From assembly GCF_003208055.1 (NCBI RefSeq), contig NZ_QJUE01000001.1, positions 62,001 through 126,000 on the forward strand: 64,000 bases of DNA, in the 5' to 3' direction. The notes beneath the pieces were generated by a model. It searched no databases. It saw nothing but the letters and a program-made list of their open reading frames with translations, and was not told where the DNA came from. Within the stretch, counting starts at the first letter, position 1. Each line of letters starts with the position of its first letter. Below are positions 15,263 through 23,970 of this stretch, in pieces. Source of the stretch: Prochlorococcus marinus XMU1408 (GTDB lineage: Bacteria; Cyanobacteriota; Cyanobacteriia; PCC-6307; Cyanobiaceae). The position numbers and the translations under genes are program-made.

Positions 15263-15429
15263 CTCAAAGTGACCATTTCTGGAGTAGTGCATTCAGTTGG
15301 ATATGAGATTACATTCTTTGCTGTAAATCCAGCACCTATCGCAACCAGTCCAATTACAAAGATCCATTTAGATCTCTCACCAGAGAGCAGTCTGTTCATA
15401 AAATTGACGTGCTGATGTGAAGTTCCCAT
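15259..15429 (-). CDS. Small membrane protein, translationally coupled to the next gene
   Basis: 56 residues from the ATG at 15429 (a second in-frame ATG at 15399 would give 46). The hydrophobic helix is KWIFVIGLVAIGAGFTA, then a periplasmic-type tail with one Cys. It lies 28 bp from the divergent gene at 15458, so the two promoters must overlap the short gap or the coding ends. Confidence 0.55.
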   Translation of the reverse strand: MGTSHQHVNFMNRLLSGERSKWIFVIGLVAIGAGFTAKNVISYPTECTTPEMVTLR

Positions 15430-15457
15430 CAACGATAACAATAATGTTTTTTATCTA

Positions 15458-15850
15458 ATGACCTTCAAAACTATTAAAAGTATTTGTTTTAGTTGTTTTG
15501 CACTTCTACTTATTTTCTATCCGTCAAAAATAGATGCTTTATCTCCTGACTGGGTTGCAGTTCCCAAGAGTCAGTATGGAGAGCAATTATGGGATAAGAA
15601 CAGCGTTCAAAAAAATAAAGATGGATCCATACGAGTATTCAGCAAATTTATTCCTAAAAGCACTACTGACATTACCCAAGACATTTTGTACACGATGGAT
15701 GTCAACTGTTCGGAAAATTCTTTTAGAGATGTTGCAGTAGGAGCAAAGGAATTTAATGAGTTCAAGAATCAAGATTCAGATTGGAAAGATCCCAATGGAG
15801 ATAAATTGATTTTGGGTATTATCGATCAGGTTTGTACTTTTGGAAATTAG
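15458..15850 (+). CDS. Secreted protein with surface-adhesin E-like fold
   Basis: 130 residues. Signal peptide is a basic start then CFSCFALLLIFY, with likely cleavage after SKIDA. The mature part begins DWVAV...YGEQLWDKNSVQKNKDGSIRVF and has a Cys in MDVNC and another near the end (QVCTFGN), which could form a disulfide. This W-x-V...D-x-S-x-K...R-V-x-x-K pattern resembles the 'surface-adhesin protein E' domain common in cyanobacterial periplasmic proteins. Function unknown. Confidence 0.6.
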   Translation: MTFKTIKSICFSCFALLLIFYPSKIDALSPDWVAVPKSQYGEQLWDKNSVQKNKDGSIRVFSKFIPKSTTDITQDILYTMDVNCSENSFRDVAVGAKEFNEFKNQDSDWKDPNGDKLILGIIDQVCTFGN

Positions 15851-16354
15851 ATAAAAAGCAGATTACAAACGTCTAATAAATTGCGACCATGTTGCGACGA
15901 AATGACTAATACGTACCTTTCCTTATCGCTTGAAATCCCTTTGCCTCGTTAGATTGGGGAAGTGAATTCAAGACCTGATTTCAAAACTGCGACTAAAATT
16001 TAACCAGTTGCGACTAACTTGCGACTAAAATATTCTTAAAAGATCTTAGTATTGATAAGAGTTTAGAGAAAGATTAATAGTCTAAATTCTAAAGATGCGT
16101 ATCAATGCCGATTATACAACGTAGATTAAGAATATAATCATAGCAGTGGATTTAAAGAGTATAGATTAAAGGGGTAACACTAAGGCAACAGTATTATAAG
16201 ACGTATTATCTTGCTATTAGAAGGGGTATGGGGGGACTTTGATCCTCGCTCTATTCGTAAATACCCTTTCAAAGATTTTTGTCAAAATTTGAGTAGCTAT
16301 TAGACAATTGTTTCTATTAGTAGCTAAAAAAGAAGTCCACTATGTTTTTATCTC
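15851..16354. other. Intergenic region with clustered TTGCGAC heptamers
   Basis: TTGCGAC or CTGCGAC occurs at least five times between about 15880 and 16030, several followed by TAA or GAAA. One copy of the TATCAATGCCGATTATACAA element lies at 16100. GGGGTATGGGGGGAC stands at about 16223. No gene seen before the cupin. Confidence 0.5.
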
Positions 16355-16630
16355 TTGGCTATATCAGTCACCTCTCCTTGTCCTGAGAGTACTGTTGATG
16401 AATTGGGAATTAAAAACTGGCCAATCTGGACGTGTGATGCCAGCTCTTTTGATTGGACATATGACGATAAGGAGACTTGTTTATTACTTGAGGGTGAAGT
16501 CACAGTTACTCCTGAGGGAGGAGATCCTGTGAAGTTTGGTGCAGGTGATTTAGTTGTCTTCCCCGCAGGAATGGACTGTAGATGGGATGTTCATAAGGCG
16601 GTCCGCAAGCATTATCGTTTTGGTGATTGA
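16355..16630 (+). CDS. Cupin-domain protein (DUF861 / Cupin_3 type)
   Basis: 91 residues. WPIWTCDASSFDWTYDDKET and CLLLEGEVTVTPEGGDPVKF then GDLVVFPAGMDCRWDV match the short cupin family related to ureidoglycine aminohydrolase. The single-domain form is widespread in cyanobacteria with unknown substrate. The start must be the TTG at 16355, because a stop lies 30 nt upstream in frame and no ATG intervenes. A decayed relative lies at 32.3 kb. A short TTGA repeat follows the stop codon. Confidence 0.85.
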   Translation: MAISVTSPCPESTVDELGIKNWPIWTCDASSFDWTYDDKETCLLLEGEVTVTPEGGDPVKFGAGDLVVFPAGMDCRWDVHKAVRKHYRFGD

Positions 16631-16654
16631 TTGATTGATTGATTTAGAAGTTGG

Positions 16655-16753
16655 ATGAATAATCTTCCCTTTTATGTCTTAAGTCGATTAATACTTTTCT
16701 GTGTTGTTGGCGTTGTTATTAGGCAGATGCTGGTTGTCTCTGGGATTCTTTGA
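16655..16753 (+). CDS. Possible 32-residue membrane peptide
   Basis: MNNLPFYVLSRLILFCVVGV then VIRQMLVVSGIL; one helix, 24 nt after the cupin. RBS weak. Could be real given how many such peptides the region holds. Confidence 0.35.
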   Translation: MNNLPFYVLSRLILFCVVGVVIRQMLVVSGIL

Positions 16754-16854
16754 ATCTTTCAAGGTTTGTAGAAAACTAGACAATCTAGTTTTAGAAAAGG
16801 CCTGTGATATTTTTCAACTAATGAGAAATATGATTAGCTTTGATATTCAGAGGT

Positions 16855-17040
16855 TTAATCCGAAGTCAAATACTTAATGATAGAAAGAAGCGTGATTGTG
16901 ATAATTCCATAGGTCCAAATCGAACTGCTATTTCGAGATGCTCTTTCCATCCAATCTGGAAGACCATTGTTTTCAATGATGAAGAGATAGAGGAATCCTA
17001 AGATTGCTATTGGGATGAATACAGCAAGGAAGAGAGTCAT
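16855..17040 (-). CDS. Small two-helix membrane protein
   Basis: 61 residues with hydrophobic segments at about 2-22 (LFLAVFIPIAILGFLYLFII) and 40-58. The start ATG overlaps the stop of the TPR gene (ATGA), making a three-gene minus-strand operon with the nuclease. No family recognised. Confidence 0.65.
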   Translation of the reverse strand: MTLFLAVFIPIAILGFLYLFIIENNGLPDWMERASRNSSSIWTYGIITITLLSIIKYLTSD

Positions 17041-17654
17041 TCACAATTCTCCCTTAAGAATTTTTTAGCATCGTCATCCCCAAGATCAGCTGCTGTTCTC
17101 CAGTCTTCGCATGCACCTTTCATATCTTCAATTTCTTTTTTTACATTGGCACGATTAAACAATGCATCTGAATCTTTTGGGTTGATTTTTAGAACTTGCG
17201 AATAGTCTTGAATTGCACCATCAAAATCTCCTTTCTTAAATTTGGCAATACCTCTATTGAAATATCCATCGGCATATAAAGGATCAAAATTTAATGCCTT
17301 ATTTTGATCAGAGATTGCGCCATCAAAATCACCTGAATTACGTTTTGCATTTCCACGCATTGAGTAGACAAGGCAAATCTCAGTAGGTGAAAGTTCCAAT
17401 GCTTTGTTGTAATCGAGTATTGCCTCTTCATAATCTGCAAGTTCAAATTTATCTTGTGCGCTATTAAAAAAATATTCATAGTTTCTTGCTTTTAAATTTA
17501 TATCGTTCTTGTCTTTTAAAGAAATCATTAATCCTGCACCGACAACTACAGCAGTAGATCCAACAACAAGATCCCTATTAACTTGCAGCAGCGATAAACC
17601 TGCAGCAGTTGCGGCACCAATTCCTAAAGCAATAGCGGTGTTGCGGAGTTTCAT
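17037..17654 (-). CDS. TPR-repeat protein with N-terminal membrane anchor
   Basis: 205 residues from MKLRNTAIAL (2 nt after the nuclease stop); the frame could begin 18 nt earlier inside the nuclease gene. Residues 5-45 are hydrophobic (two short helices). Three to four TPRs follow (YEEAILDYNKALELSP; FDGAISDQNKALNFDP; FDGAIQDYSQVLKINP). These are of the common cyanobacterial D-x-x-GA-x-x-D-Y type and unrelated to the header-bearing TPR enzymes at 1-12 kb. Probably a scaffold at the membrane. Confidence 0.8.
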   Translation of the reverse strand: MKLRNTAIALGIGAATAAGLSLLQVNRDLVVGSTAVVVGAGLMISLKDKNDINLKARNYEYFFNSAQDKFELADYEEAILDYNKALELSPTEICLVYSMRGNAKRNSGDFDGAISDQNKALNFDPLYADGYFNRGIAKFKKGDFDGAIQDYSQVLKINPKDSDALFNRANVKKEIEDMKGACEDWRTAADLGDDDAKKFLRENCE

Positions 17655-17656
17655 AA

Positions 17657-18124
17657 TTAATTCATGCTCCACTCACATTGACTTGAATACCTTTCAAAGA
17701 TACTCGCAAAGCCTTTTTCAACTAGGTGTTCTTGAATATTCATAGGACCTTTCGATAACTCTGCGACTGTTCTTCCATATCGATCTTCCGTGATACGCCG
17801 AATGGTTACTGTTGATCCAGCAACTAATTCATTGAGATAGTCTCTTGCTGCTTTGGCAGGAATTAGATCAGTTTTCTTGCCTCTCAATTCAGGAGTATCA
17901 ATACAAGCAAGTCTGATCTTTTCTCCTTCTGTCGTTGTGCAAGTATCGCCGTCATAACAGCTTTGAATCGTGACGCTTGGCAGATCAGAAGCACTGGGAT
18001 AAGTAGTCAGTGTCTGGAACAGCGCAGTCATCGCTAATACAAAGACAATGAATAATGCTGAGAAAAATCCAATAAGAAGATTCCTAATGAAGCGCTGTTC
18101 GGAGTTGAGTTTGTTCTTTGGCAT
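17657..18124 (-). CDS. Membrane-anchored thermonuclease-like protein (SNase fold)
   Basis: 155 residues from the ATG at 18124 (a TTG 27 nt upstream is also in frame). One N-terminal membrane helix (LLIGFFSALFIVFVLAM) precedes an SNase domain: YDGDTC, IRLACIDTPEL, AARDYL, RITEDRYGRTVAEL, VEKGFAS. The Arg, Glu and Arg of the staphylococcal nuclease active site correspond to RL, PEL and RYGR. Expected to be a periplasmic or surface nuclease attached to the cytoplasmic membrane. Confidence 0.88.
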   Translation of the reverse strand: MPKNKLNSEQRFIRNLLIGFFSALFIVFVLAMTALFQTLTTYPSASDLPSVTIQSCYDGDTCTTTEGEKIRLACIDTPELRGKKTDLIPAKAARDYLNELVAGSTVTIRRITEDRYGRTVAELSKGPMNIQEHLVEKGFASIFERYSSQCEWSMN

Positions 18125-18314
18125 TGTGATTGTGAATCTAACTTGATCCAATTCACCTCAGACTTTTCTCGGCTGGCTTGATCTTTCGACCTTTATCAAG
18201 GATCTCCGTGGACTCATCTGTTCTGTAATTTTAAAGCTTGAAGGTTAATTGATTATGTCCCTTGGGATTGTTTGGGTCCTTTTTCAACTTTGACGTTCTC
18301 CTTTTTCTTGAGCC

Positions 18315-18437
18315 ATGTTTTTCGAGGATATTTTAGCGATGTCAAAGAAGTCTGGTTTATTTCGTATCTCTTTTAGCTTTGCTCGTGCTGTCTTTGTACT
18401 AATAATTGGATCCACAATAGGACTTGTTTATTTATAA
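18315..18437 (+). CDS. Small membrane peptide
   Basis: 40 residues ending FARAVFVLIIGSTIGLVYL, one hydrophobic helix. An internal ATG (MSKKSGLF) could be the start. No RBS stands out. The composition is gene-like but nothing confirms it. Confidence 0.4.
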   Translation: MFFEDILAMSKKSGLFRISFSFARAVFVLIIGSTIGLVYL

Positions 18438-18701
18438 ATAGTTTCTATTCTTATGCGCTTTAAGTAGTTAACCGAACATTGAAACCTCACAATTGCTAAT
18501 CAGGTGATAGATCAATATTAAAACTCTAAAGCTAGTTATGAATAAATTTTTTATTAATAAAATATAAAAGCTCTCTAATAACATGGATTAAATGGCCTAG
18601 CTTTTGTGACAATGCAAACCCATAGCGAACGCTAGAAAATAAGGTAATTATATAATCAAAATTTCCGACTATTACTACAATGTGATAATTGGCTTTTCTT
18701 T

Positions 18702-19109
18702 ATGAGTTATATAAACCTTATAAGAAGTAATAAGAGAATCAAATACTTCATTTATTTTCTTTTAGGTGTTGTTAGTCCGATTATTAGTAATTTCATTAGC
18801 GAATGGATACCATTCCTCAATATAGGTTATTCATACTTACTAATAACATTTATTTTCTTTTTTCTGTTTATAAAACTATTCAACATAAAATGGTTGGAAT
18901 CTCAAATAATAATATTTCTTGTAGTATTTCTACTGCCATTATTTACTTGGTTTTGCTTATTTCTGCTATTTCTTACGTATTATGGACTAACGCCTCTTTT
19001 TTATGATATGTCAGAGGTTTGTAATCCTCCTGGACCAGATGGCCCCAACTGTCAATATTGTTCACAAGGTACTATCGGTTGTGGAGATGTATATAAGAAA
19101 AATGAATAG
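18702..19109 (+). CDS. Membrane protein with Cys-rich tail
   Basis: 135 residues; three hydrophobic segments (about 14-32, 42-58, 68-95). The C-terminal tail of about 30 residues is hydrophilic: CNPPGPDGPNCQYCSQGTIG then CGD. Four Cys in 20 residues suggest a metal or Fe-S site, or disulfides, outside the membrane. No family recognised. Confidence 0.6.
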   Translation: MSYINLIRSNKRIKYFIYFLLGVVSPIISNFISEWIPFLNIGYSYLLITFIFFFLFIKLFNIKWLESQIIIFLVVFLLPLFTWFCLFLLFLTYYGLTPLFYDMSEVCNPPGPDGPNCQYCSQGTIGCGDVYKKNE

Positions 19110-19419
19110 ATTGTTTGTTACTTACATATCTAATAATATAATTAGATCTTGATTACTTTTTGTATACAAAACTTTTCCAGTACGTCTACTAGAAGTGCGG
19201 CAACTATAATTTATTCTTTAGTTTTCGATTTTATCAATGCCTACTATACAACAGAAACTGATATCTATTGTTAAAACAGAGAATTATGGATAAAGCATTT
19301 TATTTTTATCGCTTAATTCGCACAAACTTGTATGATACAACGTGATAGATACTCTTCATTAAGGATAGTTAAAGGGATTTGGTATAAGGGAAATAAGAAA
19401 TAAGAGTAGTGATTGTTAA
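19110..19419. other. Intergenic region between convergent genes
   Basis: A copy of the TATCAATGCC-TACTATACAAC element lies at 19232. No gene or clear terminator. Confidence 0.45.
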
Positions 19420-20010
19420 TTAAAAAGAGAAAAAATCTTCTGCTTTGCTTGCTGTGAACTGATAAAAATTCTTGTGTGTAGAACTATTAATAGCTGATAA
19501 TAATGGATCAATATAGTTGATCTTTTTTATTTTATTTTGAGCTTTATTTAATGATTGTAATTTCACCACTGATAAAAAAGTTTTTGCCGATTGATTCTTT
19601 GACTTGACTTTGACTTGACTAACGTTTACTCCTTGATTTGAATTTTGCATAGCTTGGATTCCTAAAAGACTTGCTCCTCCAATAGCTACAACTGTCATGC
19701 TGCTCATCCCCAATAATTTCGAAGGTGATAAGAAATTTACCTTTTTCATGAATGGCTTCTCTACTCTTTCTTGATTTACTTTCGTTGACTCAAGCATTAA
19801 TTTATCTTCTAGTTTTTCTTTGACTAATTCAAGATTTGAATCATCGTTTATTTTTTCAAAAAATTGATTGGTTTGCGTGTTGAGGATTTTGTGAAAAAAA
19901 TAACCTAGTAATGCAAAAATAATTAATAGAGAAAGTGTTGATATTGCATCTGTAGGAATTGAAATTGTATTAACGTCGGTCAATTCAAGTTCTGTGATTC
20001 CGAGGGACAT
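19420..20010 (-). CDS. Hypothetical membrane protein
   Basis: 196 residues. Membrane helix at about 25-45 (LSLLIIFALLGYFFHKI), an acidic helical linker, a second hydrophobic segment at about 105-120 (LLGMSSMTVVAIGGASLLGI), then a Lys/Gln/Ser-rich region. The C-terminus (NFYQFTASKAEDFFSF) is aromatic. Not recognised. Confidence 0.6.
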   Translation of the reverse strand: MSLGITELELTDVNTISIPTDAISTLSLLIIFALLGYFFHKILNTQTNQFFEKINDDSNLELVKEKLEDKLMLESTKVNQERVEKPFMKKVNFLSPSKLLGMSSMTVVAIGGASLLGIQAMQNSNQGVNVSQVKVKSKNQSAKTFLSVVKLQSLNKAQNKIKKINYIDPLLSAINSSTHKNFYQFTASKAEDFFSF

Positions 20011-20199
20011 TTAAAATCTAAAACTCTATGTATTAAAACCTTTTTAAACGATAAGGCTAGATTTCTTTACTTATCTATTTAATTCGAGTGCGTATTAATA
20101 CCGACTATATTACCTTATTTCGTAATAGCATAAATACATGCTATCACTATGACATCGCACCTATTTGATCATCCTAATTTTAGACTATGACCAAAATAA

Positions 20200-20532
20200 T
20201 TAGTTTGCCCCAATTAATTTAATTTGATTGCCAGCATCACTGAATTTCATCAATTCCTTGTATTCCTTATCAGTAAAGGTTTCGACTCTTTTTGCATAGA
20301 TAGAATCTGCATTTAATTCTTCGATCATTTCATAATCGAAGAACTCCAATAATTCTTCCTGATTTTTAAAACATCTATCACTCCACTCGTAATTTTTGTT
20401 CCCCTTCGCATGTTCATACTCATAGCACTCATAAAAATAATCAGTTCTATATCGTTCGACTAAAGTAAACTCCTTTTGTTCTTCCTCTGGTAGTTTGTTG
20501 TAAATGCTCCAACCAATTATCAAGACTGGCAT
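20200..20532 (-). CDS. Hypothetical acidic protein
   Basis: 110 residues, rich in Glu, Tyr and Phe, with no signal or membrane span except a short hydrophobic start (MPVLIIGW). It overlaps the upstream gene by 13 nt, so the two probably form an operon. Not recognised. Confidence 0.6.
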   Translation of the reverse strand: MPVLIIGWSIYNKLPEEEQKEFTLVERYRTDYFYECYEYEHAKGNKNYEWSDRCFKNQEELLEFFDYEMIEELNADSIYAKRVETFTDKEYKELMKFSDAGNQIKLIGAN

Positions 20533-20756
20533 TCCTCTACATCCTTAACTTTTTTATTCCACTCTAGAAAATTTGAACTGCAATTAGGTGAAGCTTGTTC
20601 TCTAATGTCTTTTAATTTTCTCCATCTGGTGCAAAGAACGCTAAGCAACCAACTATTAATTAATGACTTGGTACCACTCTTCAAGAGGTTTATTTGTTTC
20701 TTATTGAATTGTTCTGAATCAAGAAGTTCTTCTTTCCAATTTATTTTTCTAGTCAT
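20520..20756 (-). CDS. Hypothetical basic protein
   Basis: 78 residues starting MTRKINWKEELLDSEQFNKK; basic, helical, Trp-containing, with three Cys in the C-terminal half. First gene of a two-gene minus-strand unit with 20200-20532. Confidence 0.55.
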   Translation of the reverse strand: MTRKINWKEELLDSEQFNKKQINLLKSGTKSLINSWLLSVLCTRWRKLKDIREQASPNCSSNFLEWNKKVKDVEECQS

Positions 20757-20879
20757 CTGGGAAAGATTTCATCCATGTAGCCCCATTACTATTGTGAGGG
20801 GCTAACCACAATTGATGTGAAAGATAGCCTTTTGTTTTCTGTCTATAAAAAGCGGAGGAAGACTCATTTTGATATCTAG

Positions 20880-21023
20880 TCATTTCATCAAAACCTTTCT
20901 ATTAACCACTCTGCAAAAAGGATTTCTTGATTTTGCGACCTTATCAGCATCTTCAAATTTATCTACATGAACTATTTCTTTGATGACCATCCCTCCAACG
21001 AAACATGAAACTTCAACTTTCAT
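20880..21023 (-). CDS. 47-residue conserved-type peptide
   Basis: MKVEVSCFVGGMVIKEIVHV then DKFEDADKVAKSRNPFCRVV and a basic end. GGGAGGAGG lies within 15 nt upstream, a very strong RBS. It reads like a beta-alpha unit (strand, turn, helix); the FEDADKVAKSRNP motif looks familiar from picocyanobacterial hypotheticals, but I cannot name it. Confidence 0.7.
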   Translation of the reverse strand: MKVEVSCFVGGMVIKEIVHVDKFEDADKVAKSRNPFCRVVNRKVLMK

Positions 21024-21378
21024 GGTTGACCTCCTCCCAGTTGGGAATGAAGAGTGCATCTTTAATGGATATTTTTATGAAAACCTATTTATCTTTCTCA
21101 AGCAATAGAGTATTAATGATAATGCTGCATTGATGCCCTTACATGATGTCAATGTTTAGCAAACTATGATCAAATAACGATCGCTTGTTGTAGGTGATCT
21201 TTTCTCATATATCTATAGAACTGCAACAACTTGAATTCAGTATTTGATTTTGGTTTTTCTGAAGCGACTATGACTAAATTGTATTTATAAGATATTACTA
21301 TGTGATTGAGTTTAAGAAAATGCGTAATATAAAGTGTATATACGCTTATGAAAGTCAAGTAAACAATTTATTAGACAA
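21024..21378. other. Divergent intergenic region with imperfect palindrome
   Basis: GCGTAATATA AAGTG TATATACGC at 21333-21356 is an imperfect inverted repeat about 25 nt before the next gene, so it could be an operator or overlap the promoter. No gene seen in the rest. Confidence 0.5.
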
Positions 21379-21537
21379 ATGAAATACCAAAAGAGATTAA
21401 ATATTAAACGTGTCATCTTATTTCCAGTAATCGTTTATGCAGCATATGTTTTGATGGATAGCTTTATGCCTTTATTTATGGTTGGATTTGTAGTTTGGTT
21501 GTTGTATAACTGGACTGGTAAAAAAAGATTTTGGTGA
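21379..21537 (+). CDS. Small two-helix membrane protein
   Basis: 52 residues, MKYQKRLNIKRVILFPVIVY then AAYVLMDSFMPLFMVGFVVWLL; basic N-terminus, two short helices, C-terminus WTGKKRFW. First gene of a probable pair with 21568. Confidence 0.6.
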   Translation: MKYQKRLNIKRVILFPVIVYAAYVLMDSFMPLFMVGFVVWLLYNWTGKKRFW

Positions 21538-21567
21538 TGAACTAATGAAATCTATAGGAGTCAATAA

Positions 21568-21732
21568 GTGAAGGCAATCTTTTTGATTGCTGTTATTTGT
21601 GGACTGACTTTTCCTAGTTTCCGCATAACTCTTGCAGCTTTATTCGAAGGTACTTCTGATTATCTATATGATTCAGCCAAGCAAGAAAAAACATTCATTC
21701 CTTATTGGCTAAAGAAAGCTAGAAATGACTAA
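21568..21732 (+). CDS. Small protein with N-terminal signal or anchor helix
   Basis: 54 residues, GTG start with ATAGGAG 6 nt upstream. KAIFLIAVICGLTF forms a hydrophobic start; the tail DSAKQEKTFIPYWLKKARND is soluble. 30 nt after the previous gene, likely cotranscribed. Confidence 0.55.
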   Translation: MKAIFLIAVICGLTFPSFRITLAALFEGTSDYLYDSAKQEKTFIPYWLKKARND

Positions 21733-21961
21733 TCTTTATCGCTTTGATTTTGATACTTTTGATTGATTTTATTCATAGTTAGATCAACTCCTTTCTCTTT
21801 CTTGTAACCGAGTTGAAAGTTCTTTTTGTAGTTGTCGATAAAAAGTTTAAGGTATTTTTTTGCGTTCTCTTTGCACTTGGCGTTTGCCAGGATGTAAAAT
21901 TTGTACCTCTCGAATATTTATGTTCTACTTGTAATTAAGTGCTGAGAGTTCAATTTCTTCT

Positions 21962-22126
21962 ATGGAATCACCTAAGTGGAAACCCACACAAGAAGAACAG
22001 GAAGTAATGGAAGTCGTTTGGATGCAAATTAAAGGTGCGTGCGAGAAATTAAAAGAAGAGACAAATGCTCAAAATCAGCATATTCAAAAAATGCTTAAAG
22101 AAATGGTTGATCGTTATTATTCATGA
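21962..22126 (+). CDS. Small helical hypothetical protein
   Basis: 54 residues, MESPKWKPTQEEQEVMEVVW and a predicted single long helix to the end (QHIQKMLKEMVDRYYS). Soluble. It ends 49 nt before arfB and may be cotranscribed with it. Confidence 0.55.
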   Translation: MESPKWKPTQEEQEVMEVVWMQIKGACEKLKEETNAQNQHIQKMLKEMVDRYYS

Positions 22127-22175
22127 ATAATATTAAAGGCTCGAAAAGTTTTGATGAGAAAGATCAAGAGTACAA

Positions 22176-22598
22176 ATGAATCTTAGGGTAAATTCGAAGC
22201 TTGAAATTCTAGCTAACGAAATACATTGGAGATTTTCTAGATCATCAGGAGCAGGAGGACAGAACCTGAATAAGACAGATAGTCGAGTTGAAATTGTATT
22301 TAATGTATTTGAATCCAAAACCTTAACTCCATACCAAAAGCATAGAATTTCAATTCAGAATGAAATTAAACTCATTAATGGTTGTATTTGCATAGCTGTT
22401 CAGGATAAGAGAACTCAATATCACAATAGACAATTAGCTTTAAGGAGACTTGCTTTAACCTTGCGAGAGCTTTTAAAGCCACCTCCTAAGAAGAGAAGGA
22501 AGACCATACCAACATTTTCATCTCAAAGGAAGAGGGTTGAGTCCAAAAAGAGACGAGGTGAATTAAAAAGAAATAGACAATCAAAAATAGATTATTGA
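22176..22598 (+). CDS. arfB: Ribosome-rescue peptidyl-tRNA hydrolase ArfB (YaeJ/ICT1 type)
   Basis: 140 residues. The single RF-1-like domain has the catalytic loop RSSGAGGQNLNKTDSRVE (GGQ at about 27-29), with no codon-recognition domain. The C-terminal tail is very basic (KKRRKTIPTFSSQRKRVES) as in ArfB, where it enters the empty mRNA channel of stalled ribosomes. It releases peptides from non-stop ribosomes, a backup for the tmRNA gene at 53 kb. Length matches the family. ATG start, no strong RBS. Confidence 0.9.
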   Translation: MNLRVNSKLEILANEIHWRFSRSSGAGGQNLNKTDSRVEIVFNVFESKTLTPYQKHRISIQNEIKLINGCICIAVQDKRTQYHNRQLALRRLALTLRELLKPPPKKRRKTIPTFSSQRKRVESKKRRGELKRNRQSKIDY

Positions 22599-22780
22599 TA
22601 CTTACGCATATAGGATTTTTATTAGTGATACGAGTCCTGTCAGTATTCTCGTCTATTTAAAACACCTGTAGAATTAAAAAATAAATTTCCATTCCAACAA
22701 GTAATCACAAATTAGAGGGAAATTAAAAATTATTTTTTTAAAAAAGTCCTACAATCATTTTCTTTTCTAAGAAATGTCTT

Positions 22781-22900
22781 CTAGTTAAGGCTGCCAATAG
22801 TAAGCAGTGCATTATCTCTTAGCAAACTTCCTTTATCTCTTTCGTCGTATTTTTGCTTTAAATCGAAGATTGTTTGCGTTGTAAATGATATCTTTTCCAA
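22781..22900 (-). CDS. Possible 39-residue protein with TTG start
   Basis: EKISFTTQTIFDLKQKYDER then DKGSLLRDNALLTIGSLN. The amphipathic pattern and codon use look protein-like and the frame is bounded by upstream stops, so TTG would be the start. No RBS. Confidence 0.4.
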   Translation of the reverse strand: MEKISFTTQTIFDLKQKYDERDKGSLLRDNALLTIGSLN

Positions 22901-23092
22901 TGATTTAAGCGAATTCTAATTTCAATAATTTAGAGATTAAGTGACACCTGTAAATAAAGGCATATTTATGGATATACATGAAGCTATGAGAGGTGATTTT
23001 TTTACTTTAGTAAATGACTGCGTTTGTTTCTCTTGATCAACGACAACATGGGCGCGACTAGAAAATATATATAGTATATATTCAATAGTTAG

Positions 23093-23809
23093 ATGGTTAT
23101 GAAGTCTTTTTGCATTGCTATTTCAGCTTTGTTGCCTTTTCATTTATCTTTCATGGTTAATGCAAATACCATAGAACCAGCATTTTTAGCTGAGAAACAC
23201 GCCAAAATTATCAATTCAAATGCGTTGAATTCAGAAGATTTTTTAAAGCTAAAAGGCACTTGTGGTCGGAAATATTCTTGTGTTATCGGAATTAACGGTG
23301 AGACTATAATCACTAGTAGTGGAATACAAATAAGCTCTGATAGAATTATTGGCTGGACATTAACCAATGCGACCAATAGAGGAGGTCTTCTGTTTAATAA
23401 TAAGAATGAAGACTATAGATTTTTAATAAAATCATTTAATAGTGACGGTAAACGAAAATTAAACGAAATAGGTTTTTATAATTTTAAATCTGCTCAAAGC
23501 TTTTTAAGCTCACTAGAACTTTTATCAGGTCTCTCTGCGAACCATGATCAATCTGGTCCTACTACTAATTGTACTGCAAGCGGAAAAGATCAATTCTCAG
23601 TAACAGATACGGCTACAAAGAATCTTCTACGACCTTCTGGAGATTTAAGTTTAAAAAGGAATGTAGTGAGCGATATTCGAGTTACTCCTGCTACTTCTCA
23701 GGCATTTTTTGACGACTCCTTCACTTATAGATCAAATTGTATTGACCAACCAGTCAATGATTTAACAGTAAAAATTGATAGTCCAATTCCAATAAAAGAG
23801 TCTAATTAA
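23093..23809 (+). CDS. Secreted hypothetical protein
   Basis: 238 residues. Signal peptide MVMKSFCIAISALLPFHLSF, with likely cleavage after MVNANT. The mature part has two Cys pairs in its length (GTCGRKYSC, TNC, SNC) and beta-rich, Ser/Thr/Asn-rich segments. No known family. A second ATG two codons in could be used. Ends convergently with the serine protease. Confidence 0.65.
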   Translation: MVMKSFCIAISALLPFHLSFMVNANTIEPAFLAEKHAKIINSNALNSEDFLKLKGTCGRKYSCVIGINGETIITSSGIQISSDRIIGWTLTNATNRGGLLFNNKNEDYRFLIKSFNSDGKRKLNEIGFYNFKSAQSFLSSLELLSGLSANHDQSGPTTNCTASGKDQFSVTDTATKNLLRPSGDLSLKRNVVSDIRVTPATSQAFFDDSFTYRSNCIDQPVNDLTVKIDSPIPIKESN

Positions 23810-23830
23810 TTTTCGTCCGATTAAGAATAA

Positions 23831-23890
23831 TATGTTCTTAGTTTTTATAGTGTATCGATACCAATTATATGCGGAAATTTAAGAACATAT
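23831..23890. terminator. Inverted repeat between convergent genes
   Basis: TATGTTCTTA (23831) and TAAGAACATA (23880) are exact 10-nt inverted arms around a 39-nt loop; the right arm is followed by T5. It may terminate from the left, but the loop is long. The loop contains a TATCGATACCAATTATAT element. Confidence 0.45.
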
Positions 23891-23970
23891 TTTTAGTAGT
23901 TATAATAGTTTAATCAGGCTACCGGGGATAGGAGTATAGAAGACGAATTAGCTAGAAGTTTTTTATTGAA

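Noticed and set aside
15066-15272. 68-residue plus-strand frame starting MLDSKGATKIS
   Set aside because: The start is the cassette terminator and the rest is antisense to the 41-residue membrane peptide.
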